From NCBI RefSeq assembly GCF_026130165.1, contig NZ_JAIHOM010000002.1, forward strand, positions 1-64,000: a DNA stretch of 64,000 nucleotides. Direction: 5' to 3'. The DNA is from Spirulina subsalsa FACHB-351. Lineage in GTDB: Bacteria > Cyanobacteriota > Cyanobacteriia > Cyanobacteriales > Spirulinaceae. A program made the translations under genes and the position numbers. Below are positions 53,336 to 61,450 of the stretch, piece by piece (the stretch's first letter is position 1; each line of letters begins with the position of its first letter). The notes below the pieces were generated by a model. The model saw only the letters and a program-made list of their open reading frames with translations, was not told where the DNA came from and made no database searches.

Positions 53336-54520
53336 ATGTTACGATTCCTTCAACAAAAGATTCAAGCTTGGTTTACCCAACCTCCCAGCACGGAATCTGA
53401 AGATGAATTGCTCGATATTCCCAAACACCTGAACACGGCACTGGTGAAACGACTGGAGGATTCCCCTACTCCCCCACTTTATCAACAGAACATTCAGGAT
53501 GCGATCGCAACAGCCGTTGAAACTTGGCAAAACAACATCGAAGCACCCAACCACCTCGTCTTTTTAGCCAGTGCCGTTGAACCCACCGCCAAAATCATCA
53601 ACGAGAGTGTTCAACAATGGGAATCTCCCTCCCTAGAAGTAATTACACCCTTGAAGGATTTACAACGCCCCCTCAACCCCCGATACATTAAAAAGCAAAT
53701 TTGTCAAGCTCTTGCTGACCATTCACCCATCAAAACCAGCGATTTTGAGACAATAATTCAAACCTTGCCAGAAGACGCGAAACAAAAGCGGAAAACTTTA
53801 ATTATTATTCCTGCACTCGAACAGTGTTTTTTGCGGTGTATTGGAGGCTGGGAAAGTATTGAATATTTAAGGGAAGTGATTGTCCAGAATCGAGATTGTT
53901 TTTGGGTGATTGGATGCAGTGCCTGGGCTTGGAATTTTTTGGATTTTGTTTGTCAAATCAGTGCCTACTTTGACCCCATTCATAACTTGCCAGAACTTGC
54001 TGGAGAGAACCTAGAAAAATGGTTAACATCTAGGGCAGAAAACCTCGTAAACTTAGATCAGCCTGAATCATCCAATAATGATCCTCGTCCAGCTTATTGG
54101 GAATTCATTGCCAATCAATCTTGTGGGGTAAGTTCTATTGCTCAATATCTTTGGTTACAGAGTTTACGTCTCAAACAAGCTGAAGTGGAAAATCTGGATT
54201 TAGATGCAATAAATTTTAGTCCTTCCCCCAAAACAGACCAGCGTTTAAATGTTTATTCAGTTAAACCTTCTTTACCTAGTTTACCCACACTGACCAACTT
54301 TGATCGCTATATTCTTCATGCTATCTTGATTCATGGCATTATTCACCGCCATCATTTATCCCATACATTAGGAGAATCAGAAAGTCAAATTCAGACCCGA
54401 ATTCAGTGGTTATTAAAACAAGAAATATTAATCATTAAAGGGGTTAACTTATCTGTTCATCCTTTATTTTATTTAGCCATTAAATCTGACTTAGAAAACA
54501 ATAACTTTTTTATAGGATGA
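53336..54520 (+). CDS. Degenerate ATPase-like protein coupled to an MscS channel
   Basis: 394 aa from the ATG at 53336 (MLRFLQQKIQAWF); the open frame begins at 53237 but that part is not protein-like. No Walker A is seen. A middle section, KTLIIIPALEQCFLRCIGGWESIEYL...FWVIGCSAWAWNFLDFV, has the look of a Walker B/sensor strand pair of P-loop ATPases. The C-terminus is a winged-helix-like segment (FDRYILHAILIHGIIHRHHLSHTLGESESQIQTRIQWLLKQEIL). It overlaps the mscS start by 4 bp. Likely a regulator of the channel; no known name. Confidence 0.6.
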   Translation: MLRFLQQKIQAWFTQPPSTESEDELLDIPKHLNTALVKRLEDSPTPPLYQQNIQDAIATAVETWQNNIEAPNHLVFLASAVEPTAKIINESVQQWESPSLEVITPLKDLQRPLNPRYIKKQICQALADHSPIKTSDFETIIQTLPEDAKQKRKTLIIIPALEQCFLRCIGGWESIEYLREVIVQNRDCFWVIGCSAWAWNFLDFVCQISAYFDPIHNLPELAGENLEKWLTSRAENLVNLDQPESSNNDPRPAYWEFIANQSCGVSSIAQYLWLQSLRLKQAEVENLDLDAINFSPSPKTDQRLNVYSVKPSLPSLPTLTNFDRYILHAILIHGIIHRHHLSHTLGESESQIQTRIQWLLKQEILIIKGVNLSVHPLFYLAIKSDLENNNFFIG

Positions 54521-55428
54521 GATTTAAGATGATACTAGCTTTGGCTCAACAAATTTCCATCAAAGGGTTAATTATCCCCCATCAAAATTATGTGTTTGCT
54601 ATCGACGATCCTCAAGATTTTTCAGAACAAGTTTTGACGGATATTACGCCCCTCAAAATTTTATATGGTATTATCGCGCTCTTGATAGCCTATATGAGTA
54701 TTTATGTAGTGCAGTGGTTTTGCAATTGGCTTTCTGAAAAAGTTCCCCGTCGCTTTAGATTAATCATTAAACAATCTATTCCCTTCTGGAAAGGATTAAT
54801 TTTGTTGATCACTGTTTCCTATATTTTGAGTTCATTTATTCAACTTTCTGAATCAAATTTAATTGCAGTTACGGGTACAATTGCCGTTGCTTTAGGGTTT
54901 GCATTTAAAGATTATGTAAGCTCAATTATCGCCGGAGTAATTTCATTATTTGAAGCCCCTTATCGGGTAGGAGATCGGGTGAATATTGAGGGATATTATG
55001 GAGAAGTGGTAGGTTATGGGTTACGGGGAATTCAAATTCAAACCCCAGACGATGATCTCATTACAATTCCCCATAACAAAACCTGGACAGAACCTATTTC
55101 TAATTCCAACAGTGGTGAACTTGAAGCACAAGTAGCAACAGATTTTTACTTTGACCATCATGTGGATGTGGAAAAGGTGATGCAGATTTTATATCAAGCG
55201 GCTTATAGTAGTAAGTATACTCAGCTTAAACTGCCTATTGTTGTGGTAATTACGGAGCATTTTTGGGGAACTCAGTTTAAGTTACGTTCTTATCCCATTG
55301 ATGCGCGGGATGAGTTTGTCTATAAAACTGATTTAATCCGACGGGCTAAAGCGGCGTTTGCCTATGAAAAAATATCCTATCCCCAAAGAATTCCTCTGGG
55401 AAAAACCGAAAATTTACCCGATTTGTAG
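54517..55428 (+). CDS. MscS family mechanosensitive channel
   Basis: 303 aa. Two to three membrane segments, then the MscS pore helix and beta domain: AVTGTIAVALGFAFKDYVSSIIAGVISLFEAPYRVGDRVNIEGYYGEVVGYGLRGIQIQTPDDDLITIPHNK. The A-x-G-x-A-x3-A/G pattern of the pore helix is clear. Start overlaps the upstream ATPase-like gene (ATGA). It is of MscS small-channel size. The pairing suggests gating by the ATPase-like partner rather than simple osmotic safety release; inference. Confidence 0.88.
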   Translation: MRFKMILALAQQISIKGLIIPHQNYVFAIDDPQDFSEQVLTDITPLKILYGIIALLIAYMSIYVVQWFCNWLSEKVPRRFRLIIKQSIPFWKGLILLITVSYILSSFIQLSESNLIAVTGTIAVALGFAFKDYVSSIIAGVISLFEAPYRVGDRVNIEGYYGEVVGYGLRGIQIQTPDDDLITIPHNKTWTEPISNSNSGELEAQVATDFYFDHHVDVEKVMQILYQAAYSSKYTQLKLPIVVVITEHFWGTQFKLRSYPIDARDEFVYKTDLIRRAKAAFAYEKISYPQRIPLGKTENLPDL

Positions 55429-55570
55429 TCGGTTTAGCTAATAATCAATTATTGATTCCCGATCATTGAGAATGAACTGAAATGTCAACCCGTACCTAAA
55501 AAAGCCGTCCTCCGCTATTAATCTAGGACAGTCTTGAAATGACCTATAATGCCTATGAGGTATTGAAACT

Positions 55571-57256
55571 TCAAATCCCGTGACTCTTGCCAATGACCCA
55601 ATGACGACGGAAAAAACGGACAAGGGAAGACTCATCTAAAGCCAGAAAAATGGGACGACCATGAGGACAAGTGCGAGGATGGCGAGTGACTTTCCACTGG
55701 TCAATGAGCGCCTGCATCTCCGAAAGACTTAAAGGGGTGCCGTTACGGATAGCACTGCGGCAAGCGGTGGCTACTTGGGCCGTTTCCAAATCTCCCCCCC
55801 AACTCAACTCTAACAACGCCTCCCGACAGTCCGCCCGAGGCAATAAGGGAGCCGGGACAGTCCGCACAGCCCACATTTGTTCCCCAAAAGCCTCCACCTC
55901 CAAACCAATGCGCTCTAACTGTTCCACTTGCTTGGCTTGGAGATTGTTTAAAATGACGGGACTTTCAGCACTCATCAACTCCCAAGCATCTTGTAACTGC
56001 TCATATAAAACCCGCTCATGGGCGATATGTTGTTCAATCAACCACACCCCATGAGGATGTTCCGCCACAATATAGGTCTGATTCACTTGTGCCACGGCTT
56101 TTAAGGGGATGAGATGCAGGGCGGAAGGGGAGGCCGTTGGGGGGGCAATTTCCCGGTTGAGATGGTAGGGGGTGGTGCTTTCTGCGACCTTCAAGAGTTG
56201 CCCCAGACGTTGGTTTTCTGCGGTTTGCCCTAATTCGGCGGGACTAATGCGCAAGGCCTGTTCTACCCCTTGGCTGACTTGTTGCCGCCAAAAGTCGAGA
56301 TGATGGAGATAGATTTCTGTTTTGGCAGGATGACGGTTCCAGTCGATGTGCTGGGGATTGAGGGTGAGATGGAGAAAACAGAGGGGATAGCGATCGCGGG
56401 GTAAAGTACGACTGAAAGCTGTAATCAGGGTTTGTTCCAGTTGAGGCGATCGCACAAAACGACCATTCACGGCCACTTTCACCCAATCAGGACGCTGACG
56501 GTGACAACGATCAGGCAAACCCATCATCAGGTCAATTTGCGCCTTATCCGAGTCCTCTGGAGAGTCTACCGTTAAACTGAGAAATTGCAGATCACTGGGT
56601 TGAATCCGTCGCAACAGTTGGGGCAAAATCTCCTGAGCATTAATCCCCGGACTAATTTTGAACCACAATTTCTCCCCCTGCCACACCTGCCAATGAATCC
56701 CCGGATGACAGAGTGCGATTTGTTGTAACAGGGTTTGCACCTCCGCCAGTTGTTGGGGAGGGGAAGGCAAGCCCCGACGACGAACCGGAACATTACCAAA
56801 GAGATTAGACACCGTAACCACGGTTCCCGGAGCAATGGCCACCACCTCCTCTTTCACCCCTTCCCCCTGCTGATTATAGGTAATCTGCCAGCCGACATCC
56901 TCCTCCTCCTGCACCCGACTTAAAATCACTAACTCCGACAGTTGAGCAATACTATGTAAAGCCTCCCCACGAAAGCCCAAACTGGTGATTTTCCATAAGT
57001 CCTCACAGGTGAAAATCTTGCTGGTACTGTGGGGGTGAGCGCACAGCCGCAAATTCTCCCGGGTCATCCCCTGTCCATTATCCGCCACTTGCACCCGCCA
57101 TAAATCTGGATCCACTTTCACCACTAAACGAGTCGCCCCCGCATCAATGGCATTTTCTACTAATTCCCGCACTACCGCCGTTAGAGAGTCGATAACTTCT
57201 CCAGCCGCGATAATATCAATAACTTCAGGAGGTAGAGGTTGAATAGAAAAGTGCAT
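55571..57256 (-). CDS. mutL: DNA mismatch repair protein MutL
   Basis: 561 aa. GHKL ATPase N-terminus with IAAGEVIDSLTAVVRELVENAIDAGATRLVV (motif I), VADNGQGM (motif II), HPHSTSKI and GFRGEALHSIAQ (motif III). The C-terminal domain has an ACRSAIRNGTPLSLSEMQ ending and CPHGRPIF. The DQHA...E endonuclease motif reads IEQHIAHERVLYEQL, a variant. Coordinates mismatch repair with MutS. The gap before argZ holds its promoter. Confidence 0.93.
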   Translation of the reverse strand: MHFSIQPLPPEVIDIIAAGEVIDSLTAVVRELVENAIDAGATRLVVKVDPDLWRVQVADNGQGMTRENLRLCAHPHSTSKIFTCEDLWKITSLGFRGEALHSIAQLSELVILSRVQEEEDVGWQITYNQQGEGVKEEVVAIAPGTVVTVSNLFGNVPVRRRGLPSPPQQLAEVQTLLQQIALCHPGIHWQVWQGEKLWFKISPGINAQEILPQLLRRIQPSDLQFLSLTVDSPEDSDKAQIDLMMGLPDRCHRQRPDWVKVAVNGRFVRSPQLEQTLITAFSRTLPRDRYPLCFLHLTLNPQHIDWNRHPAKTEIYLHHLDFWRQQVSQGVEQALRISPAELGQTAENQRLGQLLKVAESTTPYHLNREIAPPTASPSALHLIPLKAVAQVNQTYIVAEHPHGVWLIEQHIAHERVLYEQLQDAWELMSAESPVILNNLQAKQVEQLERIGLEVEAFGEQMWAVRTVPAPLLPRADCREALLELSWGGDLETAQVATACRSAIRNGTPLSLSEMQALIDQWKVTRHPRTCPHGRPIFLALDESSLVRFFRRHWVIGKSHGI

Positions 57257-57670
57257 AAATCAATTATTTGCCATTGGTCATCAATTCTTCAGGTTTATTA
57301 GTAGTTTTTTAGTAAAAATTTTCAAACAATAAACTGATTTTATTTTATCACTTATAAAGATTTTTTTCACAAAGTAAGTTGTCACTTTTAGGCTTTCTAC
57401 TAATTCCCAATTTGCCCTAACTTCCCTGATGGGCGACGACGCAAACCCCAAAGATTTATGATGGATTGCCCTTGTTGCCGACTCACAATTAAGCCCAAAA
57501 ACAGGAACTCACTATGGATCCTGAATCATTGACTAAAACCCAATAAACAATCTATAATGAAAAGTTGCTTTGACAGTACTTAGCAGCCTAATTCACCCTA
57601 GAGTTAGGCTGCTTGTCTTGCGCCTATACAAGCTATCTAGAGTGTGGCACACCCTCTTACATTGTAAATT
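57257..57670. promoter_or_regulatory. Leader region of argZ with hairpin
   Basis: 414 bp between divergent mutL and argZ. A TATAAT-type -10 lies near 57552 (TCTATAATGAAAAG). A 10-bp perfect stem AGCAGCCTAA / TTAGGCTGCT lies at 57582-57613, within the likely 5' leader, and is followed by TGTCTTG rather than a T run. It could act as an attenuator or mRNA stabiliser. The rest is AT-rich with no gene. Confidence 0.5.
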
Positions 57671-59791
57671 ATGACCGATTTGCTCCGCTTCCTCATGTGT
57701 TCTCCTCGCCACTATGACGTAGATTACGTCATTAACCCTTGGATGGAGGGGAATATTCATAAATCGTCCCGCGATCGCGCTAACGAACAATGGGATAAAC
57801 TCTATCATCTGATTAAGGATCATGCCATTGTTGACCTCGTAGACCCCGTGCAAGGCTGGCCTGATATGGTGTTCACCGCCAATGCAGGCCTAGTGTTGGG
57901 GGATAAAGTGGTGTTGAGCCGTTTTCTGCACAAAGAACGGCAAGGGGAAGAACCCCATTTCAAACAGTGGTTTGAAGAGAATGGCTATAAAGTCTTTGAA
58001 CTGCCCCCTGATTTGCCCTTTGAAGGGGCCGGAGATGCCTTATTAGACCGCGAAGGCCGTTGGTTATGGGCTGGGTATGGATTCCGCACCGAATTGGATT
58101 CTCACCCCCTCATCGCCCAATGGCTGGATATAGAAGTTTTATCCCTGCGTTTAATTGACAGTCGGTTCTATCATTTAGACACTTGCTTCTGTCCCTTGAG
58201 TGGGGGGTATTTACTGTACTATCCTCCCGCCTTTGATGCCTATTCCAATTTCCTGATTGAGCGCCGAGTGCCTGCGGATAAACGGATTGCGATCGCAGAA
58301 CCTGACGCGGTGAACTTTGCCTGTAATGCGGTGAATATCCACCAGGTCGTTATTTTAAACAAAGCCAGTGAGGATTTAAAACAACGGCTGGGTCAGGCGG
58401 GATATACCGTCATGGAAACCCCCTTAACGGAATTCCTCAAAGCCGGGGGCGCGTCCAAATGTCTCACCCTACGCACCACGGAACCCGTGCGGGAAGAACT
58501 CCATGCCCGCGTTACGGTGGAAAGCCGCAATATCCACCTCGAAGGCCATCTACTCGATGCCGGAATTATGAACCGGGTATTAGATACGGTGGTGGAAAAA
58601 GGCGGGAGTTTCAAAGTCTTAAACTTTAACCTCGGGGCCGAACGCCAAAGCACCTCCCGGGCGGAAGTGCGCGTCACCGCCCCAGATCATGAGGTCATGG
58701 AAGAAATCATGACCCAGTTGATTGAATTGGGAGCCGTAGACCTACCAGCCGAAGAACGGAACGCGATTTTAGAAGATGTCACTCTTTCTGGTGTCGCTCC
58801 CGATGATTTCTATGTCACTACGATTTACCCCACAGAAGTCCGCATTGATAACCAGTGGGTGCGGGTACAGAATCAACGGATGGATGGTGCGATCGCCATT
58901 CGAGAAACCCCCAACGGTTTAACCGCCCGTTGTAAGATTCTGCGCGACTTAGAAATTGGCGAAAAAGTTGTAGTCGGGGTGCAAGGGATTCGCATTGTCC
59001 GGAAACCCGAAAGTCGAGATCAACGGGGTAGTAAAGAAGAATTTACCTTTATGGGCTCCGGGGTATCCAGTGAACGCCGGGTAGAACTATTGGTAGAACA
59101 AATCGCTTGGGAAATGCGCCATATTCGGGATCAAGGCGGTAAAGTCGTCGTCACAGCGGGCCCCGTGGTCATTCACACCGGGGGCAGTGAACACCTCGCC
59201 CGCTTGATTCGGGAAGGGTATGTGCAGGCCTTACTCGCGGGAAATGCGATCGCCGTCCATGACATGGAACAATCCCTCATGGGGACTTCCTTGGGAGTAG
59301 ACATGAAAAAAGGCGTTCCCGTCCACGGAGGACACCGCCACCACCTGAAAGTCATTAACGCCATTCGTCGCTATGGCAACATCCCCAACGCCGTAGAACA
59401 AGGGTTCTTAACTCAGGGCATTATGTATGAATGCGTGAAAAATAACGTCCCCTTCTGTCTCGCCGGATCGATCCGCGATGATGGCCCCCTGCCCGACACC
59501 CACATGGACTTACTCAAAGCTCAAGCCGAGTATGCCCGGTTAATTGAAGGAGCAGATATGATCCTGATGCTCTCCACCATGCTCCATTCTATTGGGGTGG
59601 GGAATATGACTCCGGCAGGAGTGAAAATGGTCTGCGTTGATATTAACCCCGCCGTCGTGACCAAATTAAGCGATCGCGGTTCTGTGGAATCCGTCGGCAT
59701 TGTCACTGATGTAGGCTTATTCCTCAGTCTGTTGGTCAAACAGTTAGATCAACTCACTAACCCCTATCCCCTGTCTCAAACCGTACAATAG
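57671..59791 (+). CDS. argZ: Bifunctional arginine dihydrolase / ornithine cyclodeaminase (ArgZ/AgrE)
   Basis: 706 aa. N-terminal amidinotransferase-fold arginine dihydrolase gives ornithine, CO2 and ammonia. The C-terminal ornithine cyclodeaminase-like domain (TIGR00300 / LOR-SDH type) gives proline. Key residues are where known ArgZ has them: N71 in FTANAGLVL and the nucleophile C264 in GGASKCLTLR. The C-terminal half has TAGPVVIHTGGSEHLARLI, GHRHHLKVINAIRRYGN and VCVDINPAVVTKLSDRGSVES. It feeds cyanophycin and arginine nitrogen back to proline and ammonia. Confidence 0.95.
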   Translation: MTDLLRFLMCSPRHYDVDYVINPWMEGNIHKSSRDRANEQWDKLYHLIKDHAIVDLVDPVQGWPDMVFTANAGLVLGDKVVLSRFLHKERQGEEPHFKQWFEENGYKVFELPPDLPFEGAGDALLDREGRWLWAGYGFRTELDSHPLIAQWLDIEVLSLRLIDSRFYHLDTCFCPLSGGYLLYYPPAFDAYSNFLIERRVPADKRIAIAEPDAVNFACNAVNIHQVVILNKASEDLKQRLGQAGYTVMETPLTEFLKAGGASKCLTLRTTEPVREELHARVTVESRNIHLEGHLLDAGIMNRVLDTVVEKGGSFKVLNFNLGAERQSTSRAEVRVTAPDHEVMEEIMTQLIELGAVDLPAEERNAILEDVTLSGVAPDDFYVTTIYPTEVRIDNQWVRVQNQRMDGAIAIRETPNGLTARCKILRDLEIGEKVVVGVQGIRIVRKPESRDQRGSKEEFTFMGSGVSSERRVELLVEQIAWEMRHIRDQGGKVVVTAGPVVIHTGGSEHLARLIREGYVQALLAGNAIAVHDMEQSLMGTSLGVDMKKGVPVHGGHRHHLKVINAIRRYGNIPNAVEQGFLTQGIMYECVKNNVPFCLAGSIRDDGPLPDTHMDLLKAQAEYARLIEGADMILMLSTMLHSIGVGNMTPAGVKMVCVDINPAVVTKLSDRGSVESVGIVTDVGLFLSLLVKQLDQLTNPYPLSQTVQ

Positions 59792-59795
59792 ATAC

Positions 59796-59854
59796 CATTG
59801 AGCAAGCCCTAATGTGAAGTACTCCCACCCGGTCAAGCCGAGGTGGGAGATTTT
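59796..59854 (+). terminator. Hairpin and solo repeat end after argZ
   Basis: A solo repeat end GAGCAAGCCCTA is followed by a stem CTCCCACC-GGTCAAGCCGA-GGTGGGAG and ATTTTG. The hairpin also looks like the TnpB-element end hairpins at 5.8 and 27.5 kb, so it could be a mobile-element relic used as a terminator. Confidence 0.5.
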
Positions 59855-59948
59855 GATTGGGACGAAAAAACAAGTTAAGAAATTGACAGAAATTAAGTGA
59901 CTGTTAGTTAACGTTTGTCGAATTGCCGACTATTCAGAGGTTAATGAT

Positions 59949-60173
59949 TTAATAAGCCAAAGTATCTAAGGTTTCCCGCAGATAACGACGCACGAGTTGA
60001 TCTAAATCCCGCTCTAAAATAGCATCCCCAAACTGCTGCTGCACTTGCCAACGACGAAAACCGGAACTTTTGGCGATCGCTTGCTTCAAATTCTCCCACA
60101 CCCCATGCTCTTTGCCTAAACCCTGAGCCTCAGTAGCTTGAGCATCATTAGCCTCAATTGCGAAATGTGCCAT
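59949..60173 (-). CDS. Conserved-looking small protein, 74 aa
   Basis: From the ATG at 60173 (MAHFAIEANDAQATEAQ), with GGAGG 8 nt upstream; a TTG four codons earlier is less likely. Middle and C-terminus: VWENLKQAIAKSSGFRRWQ and LDQLVRRYLRETLDTLAY. The ending resembles a small family of cyanobacterial proteins I cannot name. No membrane segment. Confidence 0.65.
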   Translation of the reverse strand: MAHFAIEANDAQATEAQGLGKEHGVWENLKQAIAKSSGFRRWQVQQQFGDAILERDLDQLVRRYLRETLDTLAY

Positions 60174-60283
60174 TTGCACCTCCAATTTAGTTCACAAACA
60201 TTTACATTTTTTTTAACATAACCTACCATTCCTTTTAATTATGCTGCATAGAACACAAAACGGGAAAAAAACAGAAGAAAAAG

Positions 60284-61225
60284 TTAAGGTTTCTCCGTTA
60301 AATCTTCACTCTCAGATATTTCTACTTCAGAATCTAATGCCAATTCTGAATCCACTGGATTTTCTGGCTCTTCCTCACCAGTGCTGATGGCTGTTTCCGA
60401 GTCAAGGATAGACTCCTCATCTTCCACCTCAGCAGAAGTCACCCCATTATCTTCTTCCACTTCCATCTCAGCAGAAGTCACCTCATCATCACTCTCCGCC
60501 TCATCAGGGCTAACTTCTCCCTCAGATGTATCCTCAGCCATAACCTCCTCACTTGACCCCTCAGCAGACCTAATATCGACCTCTGGGGCAACAATTAAAT
60601 CCCCTTGCTCCCCAGCCTCCATTTCTCGCGCTTCTAGTAGAGAACGGGGTAAAAGACTCCCCACCGGGAAACCCAAAACCAAGAAATCCCGACGAATATT
60701 TTCCACCTCATAGGGAGACGTTTGAGCAAAAGCCGTTCCCCCGGTTAACCAAACCCCCACCACACTTAGGGGAACCTGTAAAAAAAGATTAGCCGCCAAA
60801 AATCCTCCCATTGCCACCAAAACCCCTAAAGCGTGCCAGGTGGGGGGAAATAGCGCACTCGGAGCCGCCAGAGGTGTTAAAGCGTAAAGTTGCCAGAGCA
60901 GCCACACCATCAACAACGCCCCTCCTGCGCTCAAAATGCGAATTTTGACCCCTTTAAACAGGCGTAAAATCCGCCGTTGCTCTTCCGTGAGTTGTTGAGG
61001 ACGCAAGGCCAACAGTAACAGGCTAAAAATATCAAAAGGTCGAGTCCACTGCATCCACAAGATGGGGATAATCCCCACCGCCGCCACCACAATCAACTCT
61101 AACCAATAGGGGAGGATGGGATCTCCCACCGCTAACCCCAGCCACACGAGGAGCAGGAATAGAGGAAGGACAGCTAAACCTGAAAAATGAATCCATAAGT
61201 AAGGTTCTGAGCGAAAAGAAGCCAT
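60284..61225 (-). CDS. Cyanobacterial low-complexity-tail membrane protein
   Basis: 313 aa. The first ~190 residues have four to five membrane segments (IHFSGLAVLPLFLLLVWLGLAV, LELIVVAAVGIIPILW and others). The last ~120 residues are a Glu/Ser/Asp/Val-rich tail with repeats such as EVTSAEMEVEEDNGVTSAEV. This layout is that of a cyanobacterial family known as low-complexity tail membrane proteins. Function unknown. The tail is encoded by imperfect repeats that may vary in length between strains. Confidence 0.75.
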   Translation of the reverse strand: MASFRSEPYLWIHFSGLAVLPLFLLLVWLGLAVGDPILPYWLELIVVAAVGIIPILWMQWTRPFDIFSLLLLALRPQQLTEEQRRILRLFKGVKIRILSAGGALLMVWLLWQLYALTPLAAPSALFPPTWHALGVLVAMGGFLAANLFLQVPLSVVGVWLTGGTAFAQTSPYEVENIRRDFLVLGFPVGSLLPRSLLEAREMEAGEQGDLIVAPEVDIRSAEGSSEEVMAEDTSEGEVSPDEAESDDEVTSAEMEVEEDNGVTSAEVEDEESILDSETAISTGEEEPENPVDSELALDSEVEISESEDLTEKP

Positions 61226-61229
61226 TTTT

Positions 61230-61379
61230 AAGAATAGGTAATAGGTAATAGGTAATGGGGAATAGGTAATGGGGAATAGGTAATAGGGAATAGGTAATAG
61301 GTAATGGGGAATTGATAATTGCTCCCCTGCTCCCCTGCTCCCCTGCTCCCCTGCTCCCCCGCTCCCCCATTCCCCCTTC
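61230..61379. repeat. Low-complexity AGGTAATAGGGAAT / CTCCCCTGCTCCCC tract
   Basis: About 150 bp of AGGTAATAGGTAATGGGGAAT units followed by CCCCTGCTCCCCTGCTCCC units, the same body sequences as in the TAGGGCTTG-type elements, but without recognisable ends. Probably a decayed copy. Confidence 0.6.
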
Positions 61380-61391
61380 CCTTGTTCCTAG

Positions 61392-61433
61392 AAAAAACAA
61401 GGGCAAAGCTCTGTATCTTTACCCTTGTTTTGT
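61392..61433 (-). terminator. Rho-independent terminator after infB
   Basis: On the minus strand AAAACAAGGGTAAAG-ATACAGAG-CTTTGCCCTTGTTTTTTC forms a 15-bp stem with one mismatch, ending in a T run. It starts ~18 bp after the infB stop. Confidence 0.85.
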
Positions 61434-61450
61434 GACTAAATCACGACCAT

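Noticed and set aside
61230-61379. Repeat tract as a possible CRISPR array
   Set aside because: Units are short, irregular and low-complexity with no spacers, and match the interior of dispersed elements.
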